A stretch of DNA of 64,000 bases from Variovorax ginsengisoli (lineage in GTDB: Bacteria > Pseudomonadota > Gammaproteobacteria > Burkholderiales > Burkholderiaceae_C). This document shows, in pieces, positions 33,194 to 42,494 of the stretch; within the stretch, counting starts at the first letter, position 1; each line of letters opens with the position of its first letter. The DNA lies in the NCBI RefSeq assembly GCF_030811835.1, contig NZ_JAUSRO010000007.1:248001-312000 (forward strand), in the 5' to 3' direction. The translations under genes and the position numbers were made by a program. The notes under the pieces were generated by a model. The model searched no databases. It saw only the letters and a program-made list of their open reading frames with translations, and had not been told where the DNA came from.

Positions 33194-34580
33194 CCCAGCC
33201 GCCGCCGAGCGCGCGGTAGAGCGCCACGCGCGCGTTGAGCGCATCGGCCTGCAACTGCAGCGCCGTCTGCTGGGCGCTGAACAGGTTGCGCTGCGCGTCG
33301 AGTTCGTCCAGGTACGACGCATAGCCTTCGCGGTAGCGGTTGCGAGCAATGCGCAGCGTTTCCTGCAGCGCGGTGCTCTGCGCCTCGACCTGCACCGTCT
33401 GCTGGCCGAGTTCATCGACGGCGGCCAGCTGGTCCTCGACCTCGCCGAAGGCCGTCAGCACGGTCTTCTCGTAGCTGGCCAGGGCCTGTGCGCGCCGCGC
33501 ATCGGTCGCCTCGACCTGCGCGCGAAGGCGCCCGCCGTCGAAGATCGGCGCCAGGACGCTGCCGCCTAGGCTCCACAGCTTGAATGGATCGCCAGTGAGC
33601 GCCGTCGACGTGATGCTGCCGAGCGACGCCGACAGCCGCAGCGACGGCAGCAGCTGCGCGCGGGCTGCGGCGAGCTGTGCATCAGTGGCTGCCAGTTGCG
33701 CCTCCGCGCCTGCAATGTCGGGCCGGCGCCGCAGCAGTTCCGAAGGCAGGCCGGTCGCGGGCAGCGCCAGCAGTTGGAGTTCGGCCAGCGTCTTGCCGCG
33801 CGGGACCTCGCCGGGTGCGCTGCCGGCGAGCAGTGCCAGCGCGTGTTCCTGGCGCCGCTGGGCCAGCTGCAGCTGTGGAATGGCCGCGGCGGTGGCGCGG
33901 TACTCGGCCTCGCTCTGCTGCGTTTCCAGGGCCGAGGTGTAGCCACGCGCCTGGCGCGACCGGGCCAGCTTGAGCGCTGCTTCGCGCGCCTCCAGGGTCT
34001 GGCGCGCCACGTCGAGCCGCGCGTCGAGCGCCCGCAGCGTGATGTAGCCCGAGGCGGTCGACGCCGCCACGCTGAGCGCTGCGCTGTCGCGCGCGGCCTC
34101 GCTGGCCTGCAGTTGCGCGGTGGCCGCCTGGTCGAGCGCGCTCAGCCGGCCCCACAGATCGACCTCGTACGCCGCCTGGAACTGCGGCTGCCCGACGGTC
34201 GACAGATAAGGCTTGCCGGTGGCCGCGCTGATGCTGCGGCTGCGGCTGGCACCCAGCCCGGCGTCGAGCGTCGGCAGCGCTGCCGCGCGCTGCACGTCGG
34301 CCAGCGCCCGGGCCTCGGCCACACGGGCCGCGGCCGTGCGCAGGTCGGCGTTGTGCGCCAGCGCCTGGTCGACCAGGCGGTCGAGCACCGGATCGCCGAA
34401 AGCGTGCCACCAGCCGGCCTCGAGCGCGGCGCCGGCACTGGCATCGCGCGTGCCTTGCCAGGCCGCCGGGACTGGTGCCGCCAGCGAGGGCGCCGCAGGC
34501 GGCGTGCTGCTGCAGGCCTGCAACAGCAACGACAGCGCGGCCAGCGCCAGCGCCCGGCGACCGGAGTGCAGTGCGTTCAT
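33177..34580 (-). CDS. Outer-membrane efflux lipoprotein (NodT/OprM family)
   Basis: TolC-like outer-membrane channel of a tripartite pump. The 467 residues begin with a lipoprotein signal (ALAALSLLLQACSSTPPAAP; Cys at the lipobox LLQAC). They carry the duplicated helical repeat of the OEP family, including PTLDAGLGASRSRS, ALLAGSAPGEVPRG and LLRRRPDIAGAEAQLAATDA. The ATG overlaps the emrA-like stop by four bases. It is the last gene of tetR-emrB-emrA-oprM and shares 17 bases tail to tail with the CoA-transferase gene. Confidence 0.93.
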   Translation of the reverse strand: MNALHSGRRALALAALSLLLQACSSTPPAAPSLAAPVPAAWQGTRDASAGAALEAGWWHAFGDPVLDRLVDQALAHNADLRTAAARVAEARALADVQRAAALPTLDAGLGASRSRSISAATGKPYLSTVGQPQFQAAYEVDLWGRLSALDQAATAQLQASEAARDSAALSVAASTASGYITLRALDARLDVARQTLEAREAALKLARSRQARGYTSALETQQSEAEYRATAAAIPQLQLAQRRQEHALALLAGSAPGEVPRGKTLAELQLLALPATGLPSELLRRRPDIAGAEAQLAATDAQLAAARAQLLPSLRLSASLGSITSTALTGDPFKLWSLGGSVLAPIFDGGRLRAQVEATDARRAQALASYEKTVLTAFGEVEDQLAAVDELGQQTVQVEAQSTALQETLRIARNRYREGYASYLDELDAQRNLFSAQQTALQLQADALNARVALYRALGGGWVSSPP

Positions 34581-35686
34581 GGCCGGCTGCCTTCGGCGCG
34601 AACGTCGGTGTCCACCTTCACCACCACCGACATGCCCGGGCGCAGCCGCTGGGCGAGCGGCTGGTCGGCATCGATGGCGATGCGCACCGCTAGGCGTTGC
34701 GGGATCTTGGTGAAGTTGCCGGTGGCGTTGTCCTGCTTGATCACACTGAATTCCGAGCCGGTGGCCGGCGACAGCCGTTCGACATGCCCCGTGAGCTGTG
34801 CATCGGCGAGCGCATCGACATGGAATCGTGCGGGCTGGCCCGGTGCCATGCGTGCGGTCTGCGCCTCCTTGAAGTTAGCGACGATCCAGATCTGCGCGGG
34901 CACCACCGCCATCAACTGCGTGCCTGGCGTGACGTATTGGCCCAGTTTCACGCCGACCTCGCCCACGTGGCCGTCGCGGGGTGCGCGGATCTGCGTGTTG
35001 TCGAGGTCGATCTGCGCGAGCCGGACGGCCGCGCGCGCCGACTCCACGGCCGCGCCAACCGCGTCGCGGTTGACCACCACGGTGCGCAGGTCCTGCGTTG
35101 CCACGGCCTTGCCGGCCTGCGTCTGCAGCGCGGCTGCCTCGGCTTGCTTGACCGTTGCCTCGGCCTGGTGCAGCGCGGCTTCGGTCTGGTCGCGCTCACG
35201 CTGCGACAGCGAACCGTCCTGGGCCAGTGGCGTGGCGCGGCGCATGTCGGCCTGGGCGCGCGCGAGCTGGGCGCGGGCGTTCATCAACTGGGCCTGGGCG
35301 CTGGCGATCTGGGCCTGCGAGCTGCCGATGGCGGCCTCGCGCGCGGCCCGCGCCTGGGCTGTGTTGGCCAGATTGGCCTCCTGAGCGGCAAGCGCGCTGC
35401 GCGCCTGCTCCAGACGCTGGCGGTAAATGCGGTCGTCGAGCTTGACCAGCACGTCGCCCGCCTTGACGGCCATGTAGTCCTGCACGGTCACCTCGGCCAC
35501 GTAGCCATCGACCTTGGGCGCGACGATGGTCACCATGCCACGCACGTAGGCGTTCTCGGTGGTTTCGGTGCCGGTGCGAAACGGCGGCAGGCGCCAGGCA
35601 TAGAGCACCAGGCCCACGCAGAGCAGGGTGGCGATCAGCACGACCCATGTGCTGCGGGCGCGAAGGGTCTTGGAGAGGAAGGACAT
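34577..35686 (-). CDS. HlyD/EmrA-type membrane fusion protein
   Basis: Periplasmic adaptor joining the MFS pump to the outer-membrane channel. The 369 residues have one N-terminal membrane span (WVVLIATLLCVGLVLYAW, about 14-31) and a barrel-sandwich hybrid half (YVRGMVTIVAPKVDGYVAEV). A long Ala/Gln-rich coiled coil (about 90-200) and a second half-lipoyl segment (IRAPRDGHVGEVGVKLGQYV) follow. It lies 31 bases after the emrB-like gene and overlaps the channel gene as ATGA. Confidence 0.93.
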   Translation of the reverse strand: MSFLSKTLRARSTWVVLIATLLCVGLVLYAWRLPPFRTGTETTENAYVRGMVTIVAPKVDGYVAEVTVQDYMAVKAGDVLVKLDDRIYRQRLEQARSALAAQEANLANTAQARAAREAAIGSSQAQIASAQAQLMNARAQLARAQADMRRATPLAQDGSLSQRERDQTEAALHQAEATVKQAEAAALQTQAGKAVATQDLRTVVVNRDAVGAAVESARAAVRLAQIDLDNTQIRAPRDGHVGEVGVKLGQYVTPGTQLMAVVPAQIWIVANFKEAQTARMAPGQPARFHVDALADAQLTGHVERLSPATGSEFSVIKQDNATGNFTKIPQRLAVRIAIDADQPLAQRLRPGMSVVVKVDTDVRAEGSRP

Positions 35687-35717
35687 GGGAAGCTCGTGGG
35701 AGAAATCGATGGAGGAA

Positions 35718-37406
35718 TCAGGGGGAGGACGGCTGGGCCGCGGCGTCGGCCACGCCGGTGGTGGCGCGCCGTGCGCGATGCCAGCGATGCGTCTTGACGC
35801 CTGCGAACACGAAGAAGCCGAGCGTGGACACCAGCGCTACGGTGTGGAAGAGGTCGTTGTAGGCCATCACATACGACTGCTGCGTGACCTGCTGGCCCAG
35901 CAGCGTGAGCGCCTGGGTCGCACGCGCGCTGTTGTCGTTCAGGCTCGACGCGTACGCGCCGCCGAGCTGCGCCAGGCGCTGTGCGACCTGCGGGTCCGAC
36001 AGCTGCAGGTGCTCGACCAGCTGGCCATAGTGCAGCCTCTGGCGGTCGACCACCAGCGTGGCCAGCCAGGCCTGGCCGATCAGGCCGGCCAGCGCCTGGC
36101 CGCCGCTGAACACGGCAATGAAGCTCACCAGGTTCTTCATGCCGCCGGCGATCACATGGCCGAAGCCCTGCAGCAGCGCGGAGGCCAGGAACATCGCGCT
36201 GGCCGCGGCCAGCAGTGTCTGCGACAGGTACAGATCGTGCGGCCGGGTGAGCACCGTCGCGTCGCCGTCCATCCACGCGGCCACCATGATCAGCACCAGC
36301 GCGATGTCGCCCAGCACGTCGAAGCGCCGCGAAGGCAATGCCGCCATGGCGGCCACGAAGCCGGCCAGCGTACCGAGCGTGGCACAGGTGAACAGCAGGT
36401 GCATCTGGTCGTTGGTGAAGCCCAGCGTGTTCATGAGTCCGACGGCGCCCACCGTCTGCTCCGACAGCACCACCCGGAACAGCAGCGTTGCGGCCATGAA
36501 GCGCAGCATGAAGGGGCTGACGAGCCAGTGCAGGTCGAGCAGCGGCTTGTCGCGTTGCAGTTCGATGGCCACGTAGAGCCCGAGGCACAGCACCCCCCCG
36601 GCCAGGCACACACCCAGCCAGGGCGTGTCGGTCCACCAGTGCAGGCGCCCTTGCGTGAGCACCACGCTGAACAGCGCGAGCGCGCAGGCATAGAGCCCGA
36701 ACACGATGCTGTCGCCCTTGGCGAACATCTTCTGCGTGGGCATCGGGCGCAGCCGCGCGACGTTGATGGCGGCAAAACACAACATGGCCAGCGCGGCGTC
36801 CACTACGTTCAGACCTCTCCACTGTCCGATCTGCAGCAGGTCTTCGGAAATCACGCGCGACATCGGCGCGCCGATCTGCAGCGCCGCAAAGCCCAGCAGC
36901 ACGCCCACCACGGTCTTGGCCGGTGGAAAGGCCTGCATCATGTAGAGCACGGTCAGGCTGCTGATGGGCGCTGCGGCCAGGCCTAGCGCAGCGCGCACCA
37001 GCACGGCCGAGCCGAGGTTCTGGGTGAACAGATGCGCCACCGCCAGCAGCAGGTAAATGCCGATGGCGATGTCCGCGAACCAGCGCAGGCCGTACTGGTA
37101 GCGCACCTTGGTCAGCAGCAGCGTGGCCGAAATGTTGGTCGCGTAGTAGGCGGAGGTGAGCCAGCTGATCTCTGTGGGCGTCGCGCCCAGCGCCCCCTGG
37201 ATGCCGCTCAGGTTCGAGTTGACCAGGTTCACGCCGAGGCCCTGCGTGATGCCCAGCAGCACCGAGATCGCCATGAAGGCCAGGCCCGCGCGCAGGTCGT
37301 AGGGCTCGGCCGGTGGCGCGGCAGTGGCCGGGGCAGGCGTCGGTGCCGGTGGCATCGGGGCGTCGGTCGCGGCCGCGCGCGCGGGCTCGCTCGCGGTGCC
37401 GCTCAT
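35718..37406 (-). CDS. MFS efflux transporter, DHA2/EmrB type
   Basis: Inner-membrane proton antiporter of a tripartite EmrAB-type pump. The 562 residues have 14 predicted spans, an Ala/Pro-rich N-terminal leader (about 1-33) and a hydrophilic Gln/Asn-containing loop late in the protein (about 480-525), as in EmrB relatives. Segments such as YDLRAGLAFMAISVLLGITQ and TEISWLTSAYYATNISATLL place it in DHA2, although the canonical motif C is weak. The ATG overlaps the tetR stop by four bases, so pump and regulator share one mRNA. Confidence 0.9.
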   Translation of the reverse strand: MSGTASEPARAAATDAPMPPAPTPAPATAAPPAEPYDLRAGLAFMAISVLLGITQGLGVNLVNSNLSGIQGALGATPTEISWLTSAYYATNISATLLLTKVRYQYGLRWFADIAIGIYLLLAVAHLFTQNLGSAVLVRAALGLAAAPISSLTVLYMMQAFPPAKTVVGVLLGFAALQIGAPMSRVISEDLLQIGQWRGLNVVDAALAMLCFAAINVARLRPMPTQKMFAKGDSIVFGLYACALALFSVVLTQGRLHWWTDTPWLGVCLAGGVLCLGLYVAIELQRDKPLLDLHWLVSPFMLRFMAATLLFRVVLSEQTVGAVGLMNTLGFTNDQMHLLFTCATLGTLAGFVAAMAALPSRRFDVLGDIALVLIMVAAWMDGDATVLTRPHDLYLSQTLLAAASAMFLASALLQGFGHVIAGGMKNLVSFIAVFSGGQALAGLIGQAWLATLVVDRQRLHYGQLVEHLQLSDPQVAQRLAQLGGAYASSLNDNSARATQALTLLGQQVTQQSYVMAYNDLFHTVALVSTLGFFVFAGVKTHRWHRARRATTGVADAAAQPSSP

Positions 37407-38014
37407 GGCCGTTCCCCGGTGTCAGGCGCGGCGACGAGCGGCAGCACCAGCGTGTCGATGACCTTGGCGATCGAGGCGCGCGTGACCTTCTGGCTGCGCA
37501 TGTTGAAGCGGTAAAGCACCAGTGCCGGCACCACGTCGAGGATCAGGTGCAGGTCGGCCGGCATGCGGATCTCACCGCGCGCAGCCGCGCGTTCGAACAT
37601 GGTGACCAGCGTTGCGCGCCGCACCGCGAGTCGCTGTGGAGCGACCTTTTCGGTCCATGCGTGGTGCATTCGCACGTTGCCCAGCATTTCCTGGATGGCG
37701 GCCTGCATCAGGTGGTTGCCGATGCCGTAGTACACCTCGTACACCTTTACCAGGTCTTCGCGCAGGCTGCCGGTGTCGATCTCGACGTCCACCGGGGAGT
37801 ACAGCGCGAGCGCGTCGGCCAGCAGCTCGTCCTTGGAGCGCCAGCGGCGGTACAGCGAAGCCTTGCCCGCACCAGCGCGATGCGCCACCGCATCCATCGT
37901 GACCGCGTTCAGGCCGCTGTCGCCGAGCAACTCCATGGCTGCGCGCAGGATGTTCGCATCCAGCGTGGCATCGCGGGGGCGGCCGGGCGAGGGTGTGACG
38001 GGAGGGGCGTTCAT
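37403..38014 (-). CDS. TetR-family repressor of the adjacent efflux operon
   Basis: DNA-binding regulator. The 203 residues (MNAPPVTPSPGRPRDATLDA) have an N-terminal helix-turn-helix at about 25-70, with TMDAVAHRAGAGKASLYRRW and SKDELLADAL. A TetR_C-type ligand domain follows. ATG 38014 is chosen because a longer frame reads backwards through the promoter region. It is the first gene of the efflux operon and overlaps the pump gene as ATGA. The 14-bp palindrome 19 bases upstream is a likely autoregulatory operator. Confidence 0.92.
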   Translation of the reverse strand: MNAPPVTPSPGRPRDATLDANILRAAMELLGDSGLNAVTMDAVAHRAGAGKASLYRRWRSKDELLADALALYSPVDVEIDTGSLREDLVKVYEVYYGIGNHLMQAAIQEMLGNVRMHHAWTEKVAPQRLAVRRATLVTMFERAAARGEIRMPADLHLILDVVPALVLYRFNMRSQKVTRASIAKVIDTLVLPLVAAPDTGERP

Positions 38015-38032
38015 CGGATTTAGTGAACCGTG

Positions 38033-38046
38033 TAGTTTCGAAACTA
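38033..38046. promoter_or_regulatory. Perfect 14-bp palindrome, probable TetR operator
   Basis: TAGTTTCGAAACTA is a perfect palindrome between divergent tetR (start 38014) and lysR (start 38135). A TATAGT hexamer, read on the minus strand, overlaps its edge, so a bound dimer would block the efflux promoter. Confidence 0.65.
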
Positions 38047-38122
38047 TAGTGTATCGAAATTGTCGGGCGGCTGCAGGGAGTGCCCTGGCTGCGTCCGTGC
38101 GGACGATGGGCCCCGCAGCGGG

Positions 38123-38134
38123 TAATCTCCCGTC
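38123..38134 (+). promoter_or_regulatory. -10-like hexamer six bases before lysR ATG
   Basis: TAATCT (38123-38128) is followed by six bases and the ATG of the LysR gene, with no Shine-Dalgarno. The geometry suggests a leaderless transcript. No clear -35 element is seen. Confidence 0.35.
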
Positions 38135-39100
38135 ATGGACCGCCTCACCCAGCTCGAATCCTTTGTCTCGATCGCCGCGCGCGGCAGCCTCACGGCGGCA
38201 GCCAAGGCCGAGGGGGTGGCGCCGGCGGTCATGGGTCGGCGCATCGATGCGCTGGAAGAGCGCCTGGGCGTCAAGCTGCTGCTGCGCAGCACCCGGCGCC
38301 TCACGCTCACGCACGAAGGCAGCGCCTTTCTGGAAGACTGCCAACGGCTGCTGGTGGAGTTCGCCAACGCCGAGGCCAGCGTGAGCGCGGGCGGCGTCAA
38401 GGCCAGCGGGCACCTGCGTGTGACCGCACCCGCCGGCTTCGGTCGGCGCCACGTGGCGCCGCTGGTGCCGCGCTTTCACGCGCTGCACCCGGAAGTGACG
38501 ATCTCGCTCAACCTGAGCGACCGCGTGGTCGACATGGCCGGCGAGAACTTCGACTGCGCGGTGCGCGTAGGTGATCTGCCCGATTCTTCGCTGGTGAGCC
38601 TGCGCCTGGCCGACAATCGTCGCCGCTGTGTGGCCACGCCGGCCTTCCTGCGCCGCTACGGCACGCCGCGCCACCCGGGCGATCTGCAGCGTTTTGCCTG
38701 TCTCACGCTGTCGAGCGACGCCTCGCAGACCCGTGGCTGGGCCTTTCGCGTACCACCGGCGCAGGGCGGCGGCGAGCCGGAGGTCATTCACCTGAAGCCG
38801 CACGGCCCGCTCGACTGCACCGACGGCCAGGTGCTGCACGATTGGTGCCTGGCCGGCCATGGCATTGCCTGGCGCAGCATGTGGGAGGTGGAGGCGGAAA
38901 TCGAGGCTGGCCTGCTGGTGCCGGTGCTCGACGACTTCGCCTCGCCGCCCAACGGGATCTACGCGGTGTTCCCGCAGAGGAAGCATCTGCCACTGCGCGT
39001 GCGCCTGTGGCTGGACTTCCTCAAGGCCGAGTACGGGCGTCCGGAATTCTGGAGCGGCACAATCGTCGCGCGCCCCCACCGAAAGGAAACCTCCCGATGA
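38135..39100 (+). CDS. LysR-family transcriptional regulator
   Basis: The 321 residues have an N-terminal winged helix-turn-helix (MDRLTQLESFVSIAARGSLT, then RIDALEERLGVKLLLRSTRR) and a periplasmic-binding-protein-like effector domain (HLRVTAPAGFGRRHVAPLVP onward). The sequence resembles the large burkholderial group acting on oxidoreductase or efflux genes; the effector is unknown. It diverges from tetR across 120 bases, and its stop overlaps the DUF2214 gene as ATGA, so that membrane protein may be its partner or target. Confidence 0.92.
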   Translation: MDRLTQLESFVSIAARGSLTAAAKAEGVAPAVMGRRIDALEERLGVKLLLRSTRRLTLTHEGSAFLEDCQRLLVEFANAEASVSAGGVKASGHLRVTAPAGFGRRHVAPLVPRFHALHPEVTISLNLSDRVVDMAGENFDCAVRVGDLPDSSLVSLRLADNRRRCVATPAFLRRYGTPRHPGDLQRFACLTLSSDASQTRGWAFRVPPAQGGGEPEVIHLKPHGPLDCTDGQVLHDWCLAGHGIAWRSMWEVEAEIEAGLLVPVLDDFASPPNGIYAVFPQRKHLPLRVRLWLDFLKAEYGRPEFWSGTIVARPHRKETSR

Positions 39101-39549
39101 CGCTCGAAGCGATCCTGGCCTATCTCCATCTGCTGGCCATCCTCACGATGGTCGTGTTCATCGCCAGCGAAGCCGCGCTGTGCCGCGTGGAATGGCTCAA
39201 CGCCGCCGTGGTCGAGCGGCTCGCCAAGGTCGACATGGTCTACGGCATTGCCGCGCTCATGGTGCTGGCCACCGGCATCGCGCGCACGGTCTGGGGCGTC
39301 AAGGGCACGGCGTGGTATTGGACCAACCCGCTGCTGCACGTGAAGCTCACCCTGTTCATCGTCATCGGGGTGATGTCGATCTTCCCGACCCTGACCTACC
39401 TGCGCTGGCGCAAGACGCTGCGCGCGACCGGCGCGTTGCCCCCCGAGGCGGATGTGCGCAAGACCCGCAAGCTGGTGATGGTGCAGGCGCACCTGCTCGC
39501 CGTGATCCCTCTGGTCGCGGTGTTCCTGGCCCGCGGCTTCGGCCGGTGA
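39097..39549 (+). CDS. DUF2214-family four-span membrane protein
   Basis: The 150 residues (MTLEAILAYLHLLAILTMVV) carry four predicted spans with a conserved early His in YLHLLAI and the segment NPLLHVKLTLFIVIGVMSIF. This matches the DUF2214 family of unknown function. The paired histidines in spans are reminiscent of small haem- or quinone-linked proteins, but that is speculation. The ATG overlaps the LysR stop by four bases. Confidence 0.82.
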   Translation: MTLEAILAYLHLLAILTMVVFIASEAALCRVEWLNAAVVERLAKVDMVYGIAALMVLATGIARTVWGVKGTAWYWTNPLLHVKLTLFIVIGVMSIFPTLTYLRWRKTLRATGALPPEADVRKTRKLVMVQAHLLAVIPLVAVFLARGFGR

Positions 39550-39570
39550 AGCCGCAGGCCTGGCGGCGGG

Positions 39571-39885
39571 TCAGGCCTTGCTGCTCAGGCATTCCTTCAT
39601 GAAGGCCTTGCGCGGGTCGCCCGACAGCGCCTTCGTCTTGGCTTCGGCGTTGCAGTTCTTCATCTTCTCCTGCTGAGTGATCGGCTTGGCGGGCGCGGCC
39701 GACAGGCATTCCTTCATGAAGGCCTTGCGGTCGTCGCCCTTTTTTGCGCCCGCATCCTTGTTGCAGGTACCCATCTTGTTCTGCTGGGCGGTAGGCGCCT
39801 TGGGCACTGGCGCCTTGTCCTGGGCCTGGGCAGCGCCGAAGGAAAGGCAGGCACCCAGTGCGAGCAGGGTCAGGAGCTTGTTCAT
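39571..39885 (-). CDS. Secreted PsiF-repeat protein
   Basis: A 104-residue periplasmic protein with a signal peptide (MNKLLTLLALGACLSFGAAQ, cleavage near AQA-QD). Two PsiF-type repeats (about 34-62 and 71-101) each contain a CN.(D/E)A cysteine and the shared core RKAFMKECLS. The family is named for phosphate-starvation-induced PsiF of E. coli, whose function is unknown. No Pho box was recognised in the 144 bases upstream. It converges on the DUF2214 gene 21 bases away. Confidence 0.85.
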   Translation of the reverse strand: MNKLLTLLALGACLSFGAAQAQDKAPVPKAPTAQQNKMGTCNKDAGAKKGDDRKAFMKECLSAAPAKPITQQEKMKNCNAEAKTKALSGDPRKAFMKECLSSKA

Positions 39886-40017
39886 GGTGGAGTGTCCTTA
39901 AAACGTGGTGGGCGAACGTGGTGGCGAAAGGCGGCCCCGCCTGTGCGAGGCCCCTCTGACAACGGGCCAACCCGCAGCGCGGATGACCGCCTCCGGCCGC
40001 TTCGGGTTTGCCGCCGG

Positions 40018-40029
40018 TAAAATCCCGCG
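40018..40029 (+). promoter_or_regulatory. -10-like hexamer six bases before argS ATG
   Basis: TAAAAT (40018-40023), close to the sigma70 -10 consensus, is followed by six bases and the argS ATG, leaving no room for a Shine-Dalgarno. This is the clearest example of the pattern in the window. No good -35 element lies 16-18 bases upstream. Confidence 0.45.
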
Positions 40030-41715
40030 ATGCTATTGGTCAAACAAGAGTTGCTCGCGGCCCTCGCGACCACGCTCGAATCCTTCTCTCCCGGCGCCGG
40101 CGGCAAAGCCGCGTTCGAATCCCCCAAGGTGGCCGCCCATGGCGATTTCGCCAGCACCGCCGCCATGCAGTTGGCCAAGCCGCTCGGGCGCAAGCCGCGC
40201 GAACTGGCCGAAGACGTCAGTGCCGCGCTGCGCGCCACGCCGGCTTTCACACAATGGGTCGAGGCGATCGAAATCGCCGGCCCCGGCTTCCTGAACATCC
40301 GCCTGAAGACCGCAGCCAAGCAGCAGATCGTGCGCGAGGTGCTGGAAGCCGGCGAGGCTTTCGGCCGCCAGGCGCCCCACGGTGCGCGGGTGCTGGTCGA
40401 ATTCGTCTCGGCCAACCCGACCGGCCCACTGCACGTCGGCCACGGCCGGCAGGCGGCGTTGGGCGACGCCATCTGCAACCTGCTGGCCGCCCAGGGTGCG
40501 GACGTCTATCGCGAGTTCTATTACAACGACGCCGGCGTGCAGATCCAGACACTGGCCAGCAGCACGCAACTGCGCCTGAAGGGCTTCAAGCCGGGCGATA
40601 CCGAGTGGCCGAGCGGCGAGAAGGCGGCGGCGTACAACGGCGACTACATCGCCGACATCGCCGAAGACTTCAAGGCGAAGAAGACCGTCAGCGCCGACGA
40701 CCGCGAATTCACCGCCAGCGGCGACATGGACGACATCGACTCGATCCGCCAGTTCGCCGTGGCCTACCTGCGCCGCGAGCAGGACCTGGACCTGAAGGCG
40801 TTCCAGGTGAAGTTCGACAATTACTACCTGGAGTCGAGCCTGTACACCAGCGGCCGTGTGGCGGCGACGGTGCAGAAGCTGGTCGACGCCGGCAAGACCT
40901 ACGAGCAGGACGGCGCGCTGTGGCTCAAGTCGACCGACTACGGCGACGACAAGGACCGCGTCATGCGCAAGCAGGACGGCACGTACACCTATTTCGTGCC
41001 TGACGTGGCGTACCACATCGCCAAGTGGGAGCGCGGCTTTCACAAGGTGGTGAACATCCAGGGCACCGACCACCACGGCACCATCGCCCGCGTGCGCGCC
41101 GGCCTGCAGGCCGCTGGCGTCGGCATCCCCGCCGGCTACCCCGACTACGTGCTCCACACCATGGTGCGGGTGGTCAAGGGTGGTGAAGAGGTGAAGATCA
41201 GCAAGCGCGCCGGCAGCTACGTCACGCTGCGCGACCTGATCGAGTGGACCAGCACCGACGCGGTCCGTTTCTTCCTGCTCAGCCGCAAGCCCGACACCGA
41301 ATACACCTTCGACGTCGACCTGGCGGTCGCGAAGAACAACGACAACCCGGTCTACTACGTGCAGTACGCGCATGCGCGCATCTGCTCGGTGCTGGCGGCC
41401 TGGGGCGGCGAGCGCGGCCAGCTGAAGACGGTCGACCTCACGGCCCTGGAAAGCGGACCCGCGCAGGCGCTCATGCTGCTGCTGGCCCGTTTCCCGGCCA
41501 TGCTCACCGCCGCAGCGCAGGACTTCGCGCCGCACGACGTCACCTTCTATCTGCGCGAGCTTGCTGCCAGTTACCACAGTTACTACGATGCCGAACGCAT
41601 CCTGGTCGAGGACGAAGCGGTCAAACTGGCGCGTCTGGCGCTCGTCGCCGCCACGGCCCAGGTGCTGCACAATGGCCTCGCGATGCTCGGCGTGAGTGCG
41701 CCCAGCAAGATGTGA
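40030..41715 (+). CDS. argS: Arginine--tRNA ligase
   Basis: Class I synthetase charging tRNA-Arg. The 561 residues contain an N-terminal Add-1-like domain, the HIGH-type motif HVGHGR (135-140, preceded by SANPTGPL), GTDHHG, and the lysine loop VKISKRAG. The C-terminal anticodon domain ends with [16 protein letters not shown], typical of ArgS. Length is normal. A -10-like hexamer lies six bases before the ATG. The SPOR-domain gene follows 14 bases after the stop. Confidence 0.97.
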   Translation: MLLVKQELLAALATTLESFSPGAGGKAAFESPKVAAHGDFASTAAMQLAKPLGRKPRELAEDVSAALRATPAFTQWVEAIEIAGPGFLNIRLKTAAKQQIVREVLEAGEAFGRQAPHGARVLVEFVSANPTGPLHVGHGRQAALGDAICNLLAAQGADVYREFYYNDAGVQIQTLASSTQLRLKGFKPGDTEWPSGEKAAAYNGDYIADIAEDFKAKKTVSADDREFTASGDMDDIDSIRQFAVAYLRREQDLDLKAFQVKFDNYYLESSLYTSGRVAATVQKLVDAGKTYEQDGALWLKSTDYGDDKDRVMRKQDGTYTYFVPDVAYHIAKWERGFHKVVNIQGTDHHGTIARVRAGLQAAGVGIPAGYPDYVLHTMVRVVKGGEEVKISKRAGSYVTLRDLIEWTSTDAVRFFLLSRKPDTEYTFDVDLAVAKNNDNPVYYVQYAHARICSVLAAWGGERGQLKTVDLTALESGPAQALMLLLARFPAMLTAAAQDFAPHDVTFYLRELAASYHSYYDAERILVEDEAVKLARLALVAATAQVLHNGLAMLGVSAPSKM

Positions 41716-41729
41716 TTTCTTCTCTGACC

Positions 41730-42431
41730 ATGAAACAACGACAACGCGGCAACACGGCCATCGGCCTGATCATCGGCATCGTGCTCGGCCTGGGCGTGGC
41801 CCTCGGCATTGCGGTCTATGTGACCAAGGTGCCGATCCCCTTCATGACCAAGACCCAGCGTGGCGGTGCCGAGCAGGACGAGGCAGAGGCACGCAAGAAC
41901 CGCGACTGGGACCCGAACGGCCCGCTGGCCGGCAAACCCCGCGCGCCCGCGGTCGCCGTACCGGCAGCACCCCCCACGCCGACGTCGCCTGCCGTGGCAG
42001 GCAATCCGCCGACTCAAAGCGGGCCGGTACCTGTCGTGGTAGCACCCAGCACAAGCGCCACCCCTGCAACCCCCGCCACGCCAGCCGCTCCGCGCACCGC
42101 CCGCACCCCGGACGCGGGTGCATCGAGCGATCCGCTCGGCGACCTGGCCCGTGCCCGCGCCAACGACGGCGGCACGGCCGCAGCCTCGCCGGACGCCTTC
42201 ATGTATTTCGTGCAGGCGGGCGCCTTCCGCACGACCGAGGATGCCGACGCGCAGCGTGCCAAGCTGTCGCTGATGGGCATCGAGGCGCGCGTGACCGAGC
42301 GCGAGCAGGCCGGGCGCACCGTCTACCGCGTGCGTGCGGGTCCTTTCAACAAGAAGGAAGACGCCGACCGCCTGAAGGACCGCATGGACGGCAACGGCCT
42401 CGAATCCGCGCTGGTGCGCGTGCAGCGCTGA
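41730..42431 (+). CDS. SPOR-domain membrane protein (FtsN/DedD-like)
   Basis: Bitopic inner-membrane protein predicted to bind denuded septal peptidoglycan. The 233 residues have one span near the N-terminus (AIGLIIGIVLGLGVALGIAV, about 11-30) and a Pro/Ala-rich periplasmic linker (about 60-150). A C-terminal SPOR domain (about 158-232) shows FMYFVQAGAFRTTEDADAQR and VYRVRAGPFNKKEDAD. ATG 41730 gives the expected topology. The order argS-SPOR-dsbA suggests co-transcription. Confidence 0.9.
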   Translation: MKQRQRGNTAIGLIIGIVLGLGVALGIAVYVTKVPIPFMTKTQRGGAEQDEAEARKNRDWDPNGPLAGKPRAPAVAVPAAPPTPTSPAVAGNPPTQSGPVPVVVAPSTSATPATPATPAAPRTARTPDAGASSDPLGDLARARANDGGTAAASPDAFMYFVQAGAFRTTEDADAQRAKLSLMGIEARVTEREQAGRTVYRVRAGPFNKKEDADRLKDRMDGNGLESALVRVQR

Positions 42432-42494
42432 CACCGTGCTGCGGAACTCCACAGCCCCTGCGCGGCTCTCAGCGCAACAGGAGAAAACTTTTCA

